DNA from: Girardinichthys multiradiatus
Taxonomy: Eukaryota > Chordata > Actinopteri > Cyprinodontiformes > Goodeidae
Reading direction: 5' to 3'
Length of the DNA: 64,000 nucleotides
NCBI RefSeq assembly: GCF_021462225.1
Contig: NC_061805.1
Coordinates: forward strand, 49,021,360 to 49,085,359
The translations under genes and the position numbers were made by a program. Position 1 is the first letter of the stretch; every line of letters starts with the position of its first letter. Below the pieces are notes generated by a model. That model had not been told where the DNA came from. It saw only the letters and a program-made list of their open reading frames with translations, and did not search any database. Shown one piece after another: positions 1 through 11,939 of the stretch.

Positions 1-1070
1 TTCTAGGTCAGTTAGGATTACCAAAGTTATTTTTATTTGCTATTAAAGGCAAGAATATGAGGTGCGATTAAAGACAATGAAGAGTAAGAGTTTTTTAGAA
101 TTTTATGTTGTATTGAAATTGAAAATGGAAAATTTAAGCATGAGACTGTCCAGCCATCAGAGCATTTAAGATTTTTCAAAGATGAACTTGTTTCAGTCTG
201 ATTTTTGTGTTACGACATCAGAACCAAAAAAAAAACCTTGTCAAGATGGCGAAAGAGTGACCTTATCCACAGTTTAAATGTGCACTGAAAGCCCGCTCAG
301 TGAGGAAGAAGCCAGTACTTCAAAGTAACTGATTATGATGATTATATTTTGCAAATGTGACAAAGAGCTTCACTTTTAGCCTGAGACACCATCCCAGGTG
401 TGAAGTACGGGGGTGGCAGCATCATTTGTGGGTGTTTTGCTGCAGGAGGGACAGGTGCACATCACAAAATAGATGGCATTACGAGGAGAAAACAAGAATC
501 TTTAATCAAAGTCTCAAGACTTCATCCAAGAAAGTTTAAAACTTGCACAAATAGGTCTTTCAAATGGACAATGACCGTCAGCATACCATCAAATTAGTTC
601 CAACATGGCTTAAGGACAACAAAGTCAATGATTTGGAGCAGCCGTCACAAAGCCTCGATCTCCGAGCCATAGAAAATATTTGGGCAGACCTTTAAAGATT
701 TGTGCGAGCAAGGTGGCCCACAAATGTGGCTCGGTTCTGTCAAGAGGAATGGGCCAAAATTCCATCCAACTATAATGAGAAGCTTCTGGAAGGAAACCCA
801 AAAGCTTTGACCAAAGTCACACAGGTCACAACAATTGCAATTTTACTAAATATTGTGGAAATTAATGTCAGTGTATGAATTTGAAATATATATATGATCT
901 TAAAAAAAACATATTTCTCTGGCTCATTATTCTTGCTTTGAGCAAATAAATCATTTTGGTAATCATAACCTACAACAAGAAAAGTTCAATCTGATTTTAT
1001 ATGAAAAGATAAGGAAAATAAGGTTATGTTTCATATTATCAAGTGTATGTAAACATCTGGTTTCAAATGT
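1..1070 (+). mobile_element. Tc1/mariner-type element, decayed, left end cut by window
   Basis: The element is bounded by inverted repeats. Positions 6-41 reappear in reverse complement at about 941-970, and a Tc1-type terminal motif aagtgtatgtaaac lies at 1041-1054. Between about 355 and 850 the plus strand encodes scraps of a DD34E transposase: KYGGGSIICGCFAAGGTG, then a NDRQHTIKL-like piece, then RAIENIW. Stops and frameshifts separate them. The N-terminal DNA-binding part is missing or unrecognisable. It resembles the salmonid/Sleeping-Beauty-like branch by its long repeats. It is not active. Confidence 0.78.
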
Positions 1071-1380
1071 AGGTAGAGTCTAATGGATGTTATGAAGATT
1101 ATGTTATGGAGATGGTGAGGACCTCCTTCATCATCCTCCTCACTGCATGGCGTCAAGTTAGATATCCGATCTAATCAAGTAGGTAAGAAAAATGAACCTC
1201 TGGGTCAAATCAAGTTCAGAGATAATTCTAAAGCATAAAATATATTAATTTCTATATATATTTCATGACTGATTGTTACTTATTAATTATTTGTACTGAG
1301 AAAAAGGTTGGATTGTTTGATGCTACTAAAGTAAAAGAGGGATTTTATTTTAAGGCTTTTTATACATTGTTACAGTTGCT
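1071..1380. other. Unannotated AT-rich stretch
   Basis: Nothing recognisable between the Tc1 relic and the next dispersed repeat. Confidence 0.5.
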
Positions 1381-1702
1381 AGCTGTATTGCTTTGCAGCA
1401 AGAAGGTCCTGGGATTGAAGTCCTACCAGGCATCTTTCTGTATGTAGTTTGCATGTTCTCCCTGTGAATGTGAGTGTACTGAATCCCCAGGTACTCCGGC
1501 TTCCTCCCACAGTGCAAAAACATGACCGTTAGGTTAATCGATCTCTCTAAATTGCTCTTAGGTACAACGGGTGTGTCTACATTGTCATTTGACCTATGTG
1601 TTGTCCTGTGATGGACTGGCGACCTGTCCTGGGTGTACCCTGCCTCTTGCCCAGTGAATGTTGGAGATAGGCACCAGCCCCCTGCAGAGATAAGCGGTAA
1701 CA
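1381..1702 (+). repeat. Dispersed teleost non-coding repeat, copy A1
   Basis: This contains the blocks tttgcatgttctccctgtg, ctccggcttcctcccacag, gttaggttaatcgatct, ctaaattgctcttagg and gactggcgacctgtcc. The same blocks occur in reverse at about 59958-60206 and 63236-63462. It is a common non-coding repeat in fish genomes; I cannot assign its class. The long minus-strand open frame across it is meaningless. Confidence 0.75.
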
Positions 1703-3382
1703 ATGTTAAAATGTACTGCATGTACACCTTACTGAGCACATCATTTCTATGGATGTTTGAGTCCAAGATGCTCCACTGTTCTTCACTCATTGAAACTTGA
1801 ATCTCTTTACTCTTGTCTACCATAGTAGATAAGAGCTGACCCACATGCTTCAGACATAAGTACAGCTCAGCCAACCAGAATGCTCTTAGATTAGCTCAAC
1901 AATGGCAAACACTTTGAGGTGTTCTATCAGATGGTGTCTGGGTTATGTTTAGCTGCCCTGGTGGTGGGGACCTATCAGCTGTCTGCCTCTGCAGAGATAA
2001 CCATCAGCAGTGAAAAGCAGAACATCGGGGCCTCTGCAGGTGACGACTTATCTCTGAAGAAGTGATGACAACAAAGACTGGCCACACAAAGGGGCATTAG
2101 GGAGAAAAGAAAAGATTTTCCACTTTTCCACTATTATTTAAATGTCCCAGGATGAATGTTAAAGCAGGTGGTCTGATTTGCAAAACAGAAAAAAATTAAG
2201 AAAAAATGTAAACAAATTCTTCCAAAAACTACAAATGTTGTTCTCAACAGAAGCTGAATTTCTACTCAACTGTTTGGAACAAAAGGAGTTAATTTTTTTC
2301 CTCCAATTTGACAAAAACTAAACCTTTTTTAACATTTCTTTTTACTTTCTCTGAGTTTCATGTTTAATGCAAATCAATTTCCATTACTTTTCTATCTTTA
2401 CCGAGCTAAATTTAGACAGTAAGAGCATATTTCCGCTAAAAGCAGTTGATACTGCTCACACCAACTCATCAGCCAGACCCTGAGGGAAAAGTCCTGTCTC
2501 CAAAAAGCAGCAATCTGAGATGTAATAACCACAGGTGAACAGATGGGAAATCCTATTGTTTCACGCCATTTCTTCTGCATATTTCTACATGCTGAATAAA
2601 CATGATAAAAATATTTTATAAACACTCGACTGTTAAAGTCAGGATTAAAGACGAAAAAGAGTAACAAGCAGGGAAAAAAAGTTTTTTCAGGTGACATTGA
2701 TGTTTTATTATGCTGATGAAATATATTAACATATTAACTAAAGATACTGGCAGAAATAATGGCTGTACTCTAATGTAAAGCAGCAGCATTTTACAACAGT
2801 AACAGCTATATAGTGTTATTACATCATAGTACTTTAGTGTAGGCAAAGGTGCTCCACAGAGTTCTCCTTTCTTTATTCAGTGGTTGTGTTAAAAAATAAC
2901 CAAATGCCAATGTCCACTTCTACGCTGATGATACTGTGAAATGGAAGCCATTTCCAACATGGACGTATTATTCAATACTAATCTTTCTTTGTTTAATGTT
3001 TAATTTCTGTTTGCTGTGAACCTGGGTTGCTTTGTCCTTCTAAACAGCTGTACTTAGCTCTCCAGCCTCCACAGAAGTAGGAAAGGTTCCTTTACTTGCA
3101 AGATTTGAATGCAGCTGCACCTACAATTACTTCTAATAAGCAAACTTACAATATACGCCTGCTGGAACCATTTAAGGGGCTCCTTAATGTGCTTGAGATA
3201 GAAAAGCTCAAATACCTGGACGGTAAATGGGGCATTTAATTGTGTGCTAGAAATACAGCAAAATAAAAAAATAATTGTCCAATACGCCAGAGAAGAAATT
3301 ACTACATTGTACAACAGGGAAAAGGACATGAAATATGAGAGTTTGGCACTTAAACCCAAGTTACCTACAATCTACATATCGG
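1703..3382. other. Non-coding stretch, nothing recognised
   Basis: AT-rich DNA. Short open frames show no family motifs, splice context or cysteine repeats. Confidence 0.5.
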
Positions 3383-3475
3383 TGAATGAATGAATGGGTG
3401 AAGTGGCTCTAGTGTAAAGCGCTTTGAGGGATTTATATGAGTAGAAAAGAGCTTTATAAATTTCGGTCCATTAAA
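3383..3475 (+). repeat. LINE-tail-like dispersed repeat fragment
   Basis: It contains tgaatgaatgaatgggtgaa, then gtaaagcgctttgaggga and agctttataaatttcggtcc, a phrase typical of 3-prime ends of fish LINE-derived repeats. A related phrase, agtgtaaagtgctttgag, occurs near 63833. Confidence 0.5.
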
Positions 3476-4794
3476 AGTCTTTGCTTAGAAGCAAATTTCT
3501 TGCTCCATATAATCCAGATTTTGTAATTTTACAGAGTGCAGAGCCTTTTTAAAAGATTTCCTGCCTGCATATTCATAACTGACTTTATACATACATCTAA
3601 ATTCAAAGAAGCTTTTCTTAAGGTAAAAGTTTGAACTCAGGTCTCCTATTAGCTGCACCTGATCAAAAGAGTTAATCCTTTTCTGAGGTCAGGAAAACAT
3701 CAGCACAGTACGAAGAGGAAAATCAATTCACAATGTCATCTAACAATCAAACTTTCCATTTAGTATCACTTTGCAACACAACACGAATCAGCATTCCTGC
3801 TGCCAGCGCTCTGCAGGTGATCCCTCTTTGAGCACTGAACAAATTGCTCCATGCCGGAGATGAGATAACTCAGGCGTCCAGAATTATTGACTGTGCTGAC
3901 TAAAACTGAATATAAAACTAAAATGGTATTGATTTGGCTCCTCAGAGGTCCCTCTTTATAGCATAGTTACCATTTCTGAAGCGCATAAAAATATATTCTA
4001 GATTTATAAATGTGCAGCGCACAGGACGGATGCTGCTACTCTCCAGCTGAGTCCCTTTTATGAGACATATTAGTTTCCTGCATCCCTGCAACATACATCA
4101 TAGAAAGTTGTTTAATGAGACTCATGGTTCTTACATTATTGCTTAGCTAAGAATTTGTAAAGTGAAAACACAATCAAATGTGTTTCTTGAAGCATTTTCT
4201 CTGATCATTCAACCTGTGTTCAGTGTTAGGTTGCAAAACAAGAGAAAGAAAGGTGGGAGATGATCTCTGTTTGAGATTCAGGCGTGGGAATAAACAGAGC
4301 ACAGCAGACAGTGAAGCTGGGTGGTCCATTCTGATGCGTTTTCACCTTGTCTAGACATGTCGTGCTAACAAATGGATTTATAACCAAAGTTATTAATAAT
4401 GTCATTCATTCTTCTTCCAGCTCAAGTGTGTTTTCCTTTTGGCTCAGTCCCTTTTCACCCTCGTTAGGTTTTTAAATATTTTCCATCCAGTCAGGCTGTC
4501 CTGTAATCCTAGCTCTGAAAGCGGCTTTCCAAGGTTTCTGGAGGGATTATTTTGGCTGATTTTCCACTCAGTACCATTTTCATGTTTTTCTTGTTTATTA
4601 TGTTAATTTATATAATTTTTTATTTATATGTCTACTGCAGGACTGTATACATTTATGGGTGAAATAAGAGAAAACAGGAAAGATAGGATAAAATTAATTA
4701 AATAAAAAGAAAAAACTGAACTTTGGTTAAAAAAAAAAACTCAGGGGATGACCCAATGTTGTGTATACATTTCAATCAATTCAAAAATACTTTA
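3476..4794. other. Non-coding stretch, nothing recognised
   Basis: No gene or known repeat recognised; ordinary AT-rich non-coding sequence. Confidence 0.5.

Positions 4795-4841
<47 letters not shown>
4795..4841. repeat. (GTCT)n microsatellite
   Basis: About twelve uninterrupted tetranucleotide units, likely polymorphic. Confidence 0.95.
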
Positions 4842-5368
4842 AATCAGAGAGTTGGAGGTTTCTGTTGATCTGTTAAATTTTAAGATGAAAAAGGGTTAAG
4901 TGTAAAAATAAACTTTTATGATCATATTTTCTTGTTTGATTTTGGCCCACAGATTTAAAAATACCAGAATTTATTTTTCACATTCCGTGAACCAGTCATT
5001 TTCTGACAAAGACTAAAGCTAAAATGTACTGATTGTCTGAAACTACATGCAAATTATATCTGCAATTACATCAAAACCTGTTATATCTGACTAGACGTCC
5101 TGTATTTATTTTTTTTCAGCGTACAATATAATGTTTTATTGTTTTTAATGGGAGACTTTATTCCAAACCTAAAGAGGATTTCTTTTAGCTTTTATTATGT
5201 TTGATTTTCATGCCAAGATTAATTTAGTACACCACAAAGACTCCAGATGTGCAGCTGATTTGTAAGACCAGAAATGGGTTTAAATCCATTTTTTCCTCTG
5301 TCTTTGCCATCTCTGGATACCAATGTTTCCAACACCTCCTCTTCTTCTTCTCTCTGTCCTGTTCCCAG
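4842..5368. other. Sequence upstream of the plus-strand FU exon
   Basis: Non-coding. The last 60 bases form a strong plus-strand polypyrimidine tract (ctcctcttcttcttctctct) leading to the acceptor at 5367-5368. This supports real splicing of the plus-strand exon. Confidence 0.6.
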
Positions 5369-5509
5369 AGTGTGACTGGAGCTGCAACGCCTGTAAAGGC
5401 CCTCTACGAAGCGACTGCCTGCAGTGCATGGAGGGATACGTGTTGCAGGATGGAGTATGCACCCAGGGGTGCTCCCCCGGATCTTATCAGGATGGAGACA
5501 GATGCCTCG
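5369..5509 (+). CDS. fras1: FRAS1-like furin-like repeat exon on the opposite strand (repeat 12 type)
   Basis: A 141-bp phase 1-1 exon on the plus strand. It is preceded by a long polypyrimidine tract and a tgttcccag acceptor, and followed by a gtcagt donor. It encodes CDWSCNACKGPLRSDC, then LQCMEGYVLQDGVC and ends SYQDGDRC. The CDWSC...DCLQCM.GYVLQDG signature is, as I remember it, the twelfth FU repeat of FRAS1. Structure, phase and length match the other FU exons of this gene, but the strand is opposite to theirs. I infer it was carried here by an inversion or a mis-oriented assembly piece. A chance exon of a separate plus-strand gene is the less likely alternative. The frame is intact. 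Confidence 0.82.
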
Positions 5510-6964
5510 GTCAGTCCAAGACAAAGCAGATAAGCGGGTCTCCCCTCATGTACAGCTGGTGCAACCAAAGCTGCACCTCATGTTTCATCTTTATCACCTC
5601 AGGTTGATCTTCAGTAATGTTTTTATAATCCGTTGATGATTAAAACAGTAAATCAGCTGCATTGTAGCCGAAAGGAAGAGGCTAAACAAGTACTTTAAAT
5701 TATATTGAACATTGAACATGCAGCTAAAATCGGACCCAAAGGTTTCCATTTTAGGATTATATTCCTATTAATTTCTAACACCTGGGAACGTGAGAGCTGC
5801 TTCATTTATTTGCTTTCAAATGTAGTTATTTTGCTCTGACATGTGGAAATATAAATAAGATTCCTTTTTTCTTGCCAAGGAACATAAACCATTTCTTTTA
5901 GAGTCACATGTTAAGTTCAAGATTCATGCGCAAAATCCGATTTATGTTCTTGTTGCAAGACGTATTTTCATGTCTGTCTAGAGCTTACCCACCACTCTGA
6001 AGTACACACACCACCAATACTACAGCTCAATGCAACAACTCTAATCTTGTGTTCATCTACATGATCTATCTATCCTTGAAGCCTGTTAGTAAACCATCTC
6101 AGGTGACCACTTATATACTTTTGCTTCATAGTTTGGATGTCTTCACTATGTATCTGCAATGTAAAAAGTAATAAAAATAAGGAAAAGCTGTTGAATGACA
6201 AAAGATGTCTAAAGATGTACATGCTCTGTGTTTGAAGGCCATAGGGTCATAAAAAGACAACTCACCAAGACTGTTCAAATGCTTCCCTGGCAGGAGCTCA
6301 AAATTAATACTGATGAAGTAAAAGCTTCTTTCCAGCTAAATGGAGCAAATCTGATCAACAAATAACTTGTTTTATCCAGAAAGCTCACGTTCTGAGTCGA
6401 TATTGATATATGTAGATAACCAAGACAACATGTTTCTAGCCATGTATCTGCAACAAACTCTCCATGGAGGGCTGTCAGGCGTAAAGAAACAGGAAAAAAC
6501 CTGCCCCCGTGTCTTTATTTTAGTGTTATTATACAGGGTTTCTATGGTGATACATTCCTGTCTCCTATGTACAGGTCTATTTAAAGCTGTGTACGCTGTT
6601 AAAAAATGGAAACAGTCTGATGTAAAAGAAACTCAGCTGGACGCTTTGATTGGAATAGTTTCTGGAACATTTTTCCATGCTGAAATTTTAACTTTATTTA
6701 AAAACAAGAAATTAAAAAATATGAGAGGGATGTGAATGAGAAAAGCAAGATTGAATCAAATTTTCTTATGGCTTAGATTAGAAATAAAATAAATCTACAA
6801 TAAGGTTTGGAAAGAAAAAAATATAGCAGTGTTCATAGGAAAATGCAAAGTCTTCCAGATCAAAAGGTTTGTTGTGTCGGAAGATGATAAAAATGCTGTA
6901 AAATATGTTCAATCCAACCTTAAATATACAAGAATACAGAACAGATTCCACTAGTATGTTACTA
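5510..6964. other. Non-coding stretch right of the inverted FU exon
   Basis: No further FU exon is recognised on either strand. The frame of the 5369-5509 exon stays open past the donor to 5607 and includes a CNQSCTSC peptide at 5560-5583. It lacks the rest of a repeat and is probably chance. Confidence 0.5.
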
Positions 6965-7300
6965 ATCAAACAAACATGATGACCCAGTTTGGGCCAAACG
7001 TCTGCTGTCGGCCTCATACTGGACTCTACAATATTTTGGCATACAGAGGAGTTTGCAGCAAACTTAAACCATAACCATCAGCCCTCCACCACAGTGCTTG
7101 ACAGTTGGAATGAGGTTTTTGTGTTGATATGCTGTGTTCGGTCTCCTCCAAACAAGGTGTTGTGCATGATCATAAAACATCTCCACTCTGGTCTCTCTAT
7201 CCAAAGTGCATTGTTCCAGAAGTCTTGTGGCTCGTTCAGATGCACCTCTGTAAATCTAAGCTGTGCTGCCATATTCCTTCAAATAAACCATGCTTTGTTC
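6965..7300 (-). mobile_element. Tc1-type transposase relic
   Basis: Read on the minus strand, 7272-7078 encodes HLNEPQDFWNNALW, then a DRTQHINTKTSF.L stretch and TVVEG. This follows the Tc1 order of a pre-catalytic helix, the WTDE block (degraded) and the VKHGGG block (degraded). Further decayed coding follows toward 6970. No clear terminal repeats were found, so the boundaries are approximate. Inactive. Confidence 0.6.
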
Positions 7301-9885
7301 AGTGTTTTTCTAACTGTACTGTCATGAACTTTAACATTTAACAGGCTAAAAGAGCATGAGCGTCGCATGGTGCTGGAATGATTAGCTAAAATGTTTTCCA
7401 CCTCTGAATAATATTTCCCTCTGCAGAAAGACTGACTTTGGAAATGGCCGTATAACCTTTCCCAGACTGTTGGGCAGCAACAGTTGCTTCTCTAAGGTCA
7501 TTGCTGATTTCTTTCCATCTTGGCGTTGTGTAAACACACACATGTATTCTCTAGAGCACCAAACTCCTGTTTTTATAGATGTGCTCACACTGATGATGGA
7601 CAGTTAATCATCTATAATTGACCAGCAGTATCTGGCTATTTAATATTGTTTAATATTAATAAAAATCTGTCTGTACGATCGGACTGAACTGACTAAATGT
7701 TTCTTTAAATAACTTGGATCTGTTTGTTCTGTAAAAGGCCTTGAAACATTTGCTGCGAATCTGCAAGTCATAAATAAACTGAAAGAAACTGGATTGAATA
7801 GATAATGACACTGTGAGATTTGTAGTGTGTTTTTGTACACTCAGGGTTAGATTTAAACACATTTGGAACCTGGTAAAAACCAGATCATTTTTGTTATGTC
7901 CTGAATGGGAAAACTCCCTTTTTTTATTTTAAGAATTTAAATAAGGGAGTAACTTGTCTGTGGGAGGATGGAAAGCCATGATGGATGGTTTATTAGGAAG
8001 CCTCAATTATTCTTTGAGCGTTAAATTTTTTATACAGATTTCTTGGTTTTGACAATACCACTAAAAATCTTTTCCAAGTTACACGCTTCACTGTATCCAG
8101 TCACTGCTGTCAGTGGGCTTTTTAATAAAAGACCACATCTTTATTCAGCACTGTCACATTATTAGTTTTTTGCAGCTGGTTGAAATATTGCCATGTAAAT
8201 TTGAAGAAAGGGTAGAAGCACCAGCTCACTGATATTTGTGTGATACAATCAAGTTTTTAGGGTTTAATACCAGAAAATAGGTGTCCCTACAATATGTGAA
8301 AAATCTTTTAAATGCATTCACAAATATTATAGAATTTTATTGAATTTGTGGGTTTTGTCAATGTTTTTAAATTTATCAGTCAGTGGTGTATTCTCACAAA
8401 TGCACAACATTAATAAATCAGAGCTGGACAAAGAAGTATAGATTTTCCCTGAAGGATTTCAAAAAAATACAAAGCTTTCAAAAAGTGTGGAAAAATGAAG
8501 CCTGCTGATTCTAATTGATGTGTGAGAATCAGATTTATTATTTTTATTTTAATATCAGTCAATATCATTTTTGTTTTTTGTCTTTTTTGTCTTTTTCTCA
8601 ATTTTATTGCTGGACTTACCAAATAATACCCAAATAAAAAAAGGCCAAGACATACCACCTAACTAATATTTATAGAAACAAATTAAATTAAAAGGTTCAA
8701 ATTTTATTTGCAATTTTACAAAATTACAAAAATGTCTTAAGAAATGAAAGCAGTTTGAAGGAGTCAGCTGTGCCTTGTGACCTTTCCCTAATTTTAGCAG
8801 CCCGACTGACTATCAGGTCAGTCAACACTGAAATATTGTTTTTTTAAATATGAAGAAAGTCTGAAAGGACAAATGATGGAGGTGAAAGCTACTGACAGGA
8901 AGAAACAGAGTGAGTGTGAGGGAATGATGGACAGAGAGAAGGTAAGAGGAGACAGCAGGCAGTGAGACATCTGCCTCTGATGGATGTTCTCATACAAACT
9001 GAAGGCTGAGAGTGACAGCCTCAGTGCCTTGATGAGTTATGCAAGAGCGACGGCACAGATGGAAATCCCAGACTCTGATCATCTGGATGTGAAAGGAAAC
9101 AGGAACTTGCAGAATTTGCGAGAGTTCAACAGGAAGCATCATGTTTACAGATTTAAACTGTGGGTTCGTGTGTTTGAGCCCTGACCGGGGATTAAAATTA
9201 TAACCAGAATATTTCTCTGGCCCATAATGGCCTTGGAGTACTTTCATTAACTGTGTTGGTTCTGCAGGACTGATTTCAGATCAGTGTGCGTGTTTGCAAA
9301 CAACCATGAGAGTTTAACAGACTATTCTGGCATCTGTAGCACGAAGCAGGATTAGTGGCTTAGAGAGGCAACTTCCAGTTACAGTCTTCGTCTTCAGACT
9401 CACGATGTGACTTTACTTCTTCTTCTGAGTCTATCACTGTGGAAACTTGTGCTGGAATGAAAGTTGCTCTGTAGCAGGAAATCAATACATGCAGAAGCAG
9501 CGCTGCTGGACCAGGCAGGTCTCTCAGCTTACTCTGAGCGTGCTCAGCAGCACTGCTGGGACTTTCTTAAAGAATCTCAATAAATTTAATAAGGTCAAGT
9601 CTGAAAAAAAATCCATGTTTGCTGACCCAAACCATCCCTTGAGGATGGAGTCCTGCCTCGATTTGGAACCAAAAGCTTGAAGAAGTTATTACTCCTGCAG
9701 CTACATTTATAGGGCGTATTTCAGCAAATTTTGGTGACAGAAAACCTTCTGATCTTGGTAGTACCAACATAACTAAACAACATAAATAAATCACAATTTA
9801 GCCTTTCTGCTGCTTTCCAAGCAGAAAAGTAGCAGTAAAGTGCATGTCTCTGCAGACAGGCTTTTATAAAGGGGGGTCCGCATGA
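7301..9885. other. Non-coding stretch
   Basis: AT-rich. The first few hundred bases may still be decayed mobile DNA connected to the Tc1 relic, but I could not establish it. Nothing else recognised. Confidence 0.4.
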
Positions 9886-9895
9886 CCATATATGG
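9886..9895. promoter_or_regulatory. Consensus CArG box (possible SRF site)
   Basis: CCATATATGG fits the CC(A/T)6GG serum response factor consensus exactly. A 10-bp match can arise by chance in AT-rich DNA and there is no promoter context, so function is speculative. Confidence 0.25.
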
Positions 9896-9899
9896 AGTA

Positions 9900-9940
9900 A
9901 TAGTCATTTTATTCGTCTTATGGACGAATAAAATGACTAT
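9900..9940. repeat. Perfect 18-bp inverted repeat with 5-nt loop
   Basis: Left arm 9900-9917 (contains tcattttattcgtc) and right arm 9923-9940 (gacgaataaaatga) are exact reverse complements around ttatg. It could form a hairpin or cruciform. It lies in the interval where FRAS1 exon orientation flips, so it is a candidate rearrangement junction, but nothing proves that. Confidence 0.9.
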
Positions 9941-10853
9941 CACCTAATCAGCCAATAAGTGCTGCAGAAGTCTGTTAATCATTCATTTATTGAAGCCAGG
10001 TGTGTGGCAGCAAGGAAACGCCTAAGACATGGCAGGCATAAAAAACTGTTCTATTAAATTTAAAGTGGCATCCATTTGACATCAGCCCCCGACCAACTGC
10101 CTTTACAGGTCACAATATAACAAATAAATTATAAGTTAGGAAAATAAAGTCATGGAGAAGCTGTCAGCATTTTAGCTATTCCAAGCCGTAAGTAGTAAAA
10201 TAAGGAATTATTTAAGCTCACTTCATGTGGTGCGCATTCATCCAGCACCTGCTAAGTTGCACTTAAAAGAGAAGGGAGGAAGCTTCAAAATGTATAATAT
10301 TGCAAAGAGGCTTTAGAGTTGCAGAAAATATGGTTTATCATTGAAAACATAATGAGTCTTATGTGCAACAGAACAGACTAGCTCAGCTAAAGTTAAATGA
10401 GTAACGGTTGCGGCCAAGAAATCAGATGCATTTTGAAGGCACATGATGCTGTTAGCAGAGCTTCTCAAAGAGCACACACTTCAAATTGGTCTCGATTTCT
10501 ATGATCTCCTTTTTTCTTCTTTTCAGTTTCCTCTGAGTGTCGTGTGCTCTTTGGTTTGGTCGTGACAGGTAATTACAGGTTTTAGGTAAAAAAACTTTAA
10601 AATGCTCATGATTTTTTTTTATTTTGCTGCTTTCTGACTGGTTTTGATTTGACTCTTGATATTGTTCTGTAATATTTCTTAGATTTGGGTTTAAAAGTTG
10701 AATAAAAGGGCATAGAGAACAGCAAATGCTTATTTGGTTCAGTACCTTGGTTCATGGTAGAAAAAGAGCACCACTGAGTCTTGCTTAAAATAAACAGCAT
10801 TGCGTTAACTTTGGGTCTTTCCCTAATGTTATAGGATTTTTGAAAAAGAGTTA
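9941..10853. other. Non-coding stretch
   Basis: Nothing recognised on either strand. Confidence 0.5.
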
Positions 10854-10892
10854 AATGGATGGATGGATGGATGGATGGATGGATGGATGGAT
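10854..10892. repeat. (ATGG)n microsatellite
   Basis: About nine uninterrupted ATGG units. Confidence 0.95.
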
Positions 10893-11792
10893 AACTGAAA
10901 CAACCATAATTCACTACTTGTGAGAATGACGACTGACTTCATAACATAATAATTATGTTACTTCAATAAATATAGATTGAGTACCTTTTAGCAGACATGT
11001 TCATGTGATCCTCACTGCACCACATTATGTTGGATGGACCGGGTCTGTCTGGGTATTGGATCAGAACTAATATTTAAATACAACTACAGTGTGTCAACAA
11101 CGTTCAGGTTTCTAAGCTGTCGGTTTAATCACCGTTTGGAGTTCAGACGTTGGTGCTTTATTCCTCTTGCTTTAACTGGTCACTTTTTAGGTTTTTAACC
11201 TTTATTCTCAGATTTGATACAAATTAGATCTTTTTGTTATTTTTCTTTGATCTAAGTTGGAAAATGCTCTCAAAATATAATCAAAAGCCTGATAATTAAA
11301 AGTTTTGACAAGAGATTTAAAATCAAATCAATGCTTTTTATGAAGCGCTGAGCCTACAAAACGAAGGAAAGAAACCGCTTAGAACAATAACAAACAAAAA
11401 GTAAAAATTCTCTTACTTAGTTTTATCTTCAAAGATTAAACCATTTTCCTACTGACATTTGTGCCTGTTTTCTTTGTCCAAAATACTATTAGCCTCAGCA
11501 GGTAAAGGGTTAAGAGAAAAAGTAAAGAAAGACCAGATAAAATTTTTTAAATCTGATGGAGATGGTTGTTGTTTCCATGAAATAATGCAGGTTTCTAAAA
11601 ACCTGCAGAAGACATGGTATGTCTGTCTATGTCCTCATGCAAAGCTCAGGGGGCAGAGCAAGGCACAATTCCTGGAAGAGTTGGAGATTTATTTCCCAGT
11701 AGAGTTCAGTACTGTTGCACAAACAATCCTTCCTGGCAGCATATTTCATGAAAAGGGCACATTAAAACGGGCAGCACTGAAAGCTGACTTAC
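10893..11792. other. Non-coding stretch downstream of FU8 exon
   Basis: No FU9 exon was recognised on the minus strand here. The plus-strand open frame at 11459-11854 overlaps the antisense of the FU8 exon and is not a gene. Confidence 0.5.
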
Positions 11793-11939
11793 TGAGACAC
11801 TCTCCGGTGATGGCGCTGAGGAAACGACCCTCCTGGCAGCCCGTCGTGCAGTAGCCGCTCTGCAGGGAGGCCTGCGGTGGGCATGAGGCGCAGTCTGCCA
11901 GGGAGGGGCCGGAGCAGGTCTGGCAGGACGGATGACATG
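11793..11939 (-). CDS. fras1: FRAS1 exon, furin-like repeat 8
   Basis: A 147-bp phase 1-1 exon with acceptor gctcttccccag and donor gtaagt. It encodes CHPSCQTCSGPSLADCASC, then SGYCTTGC and the ending SAITGEC. This fits FRAS1 FU8, which by recollection also ends with a slightly longer tail. It is GC-richer than the flanking introns. It is the last FRAS1 exon found in the normal (minus) orientation. The next exons expected, repeats 9 to 11, are not visible at lower coordinates, and the next FU exon found is on the opposite strand. Confidence 0.88.

Noticed and set aside
1350..1874. 174-codon minus-strand open frame
   Set aside because: It runs across a high-copy non-coding fish repeat that recurs twice near the right end; no protein motif.
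4795..4841. Short regular direct repeats, considered as a CRISPR-like array
   Set aside because: A simple tetranucleotide microsatellite without spacers, in vertebrate DNA.
5219..5524. Minus-strand open frame over the inverted FU exon
   Set aside because: No FU pattern on this strand; the plus strand has the repeat, acceptor and donor.
11459..11854. 131-codon plus-strand open frame
   Set aside because: It overlaps the antisense of the FRAS1 repeat 8 exon and has no domain or motif of its own.
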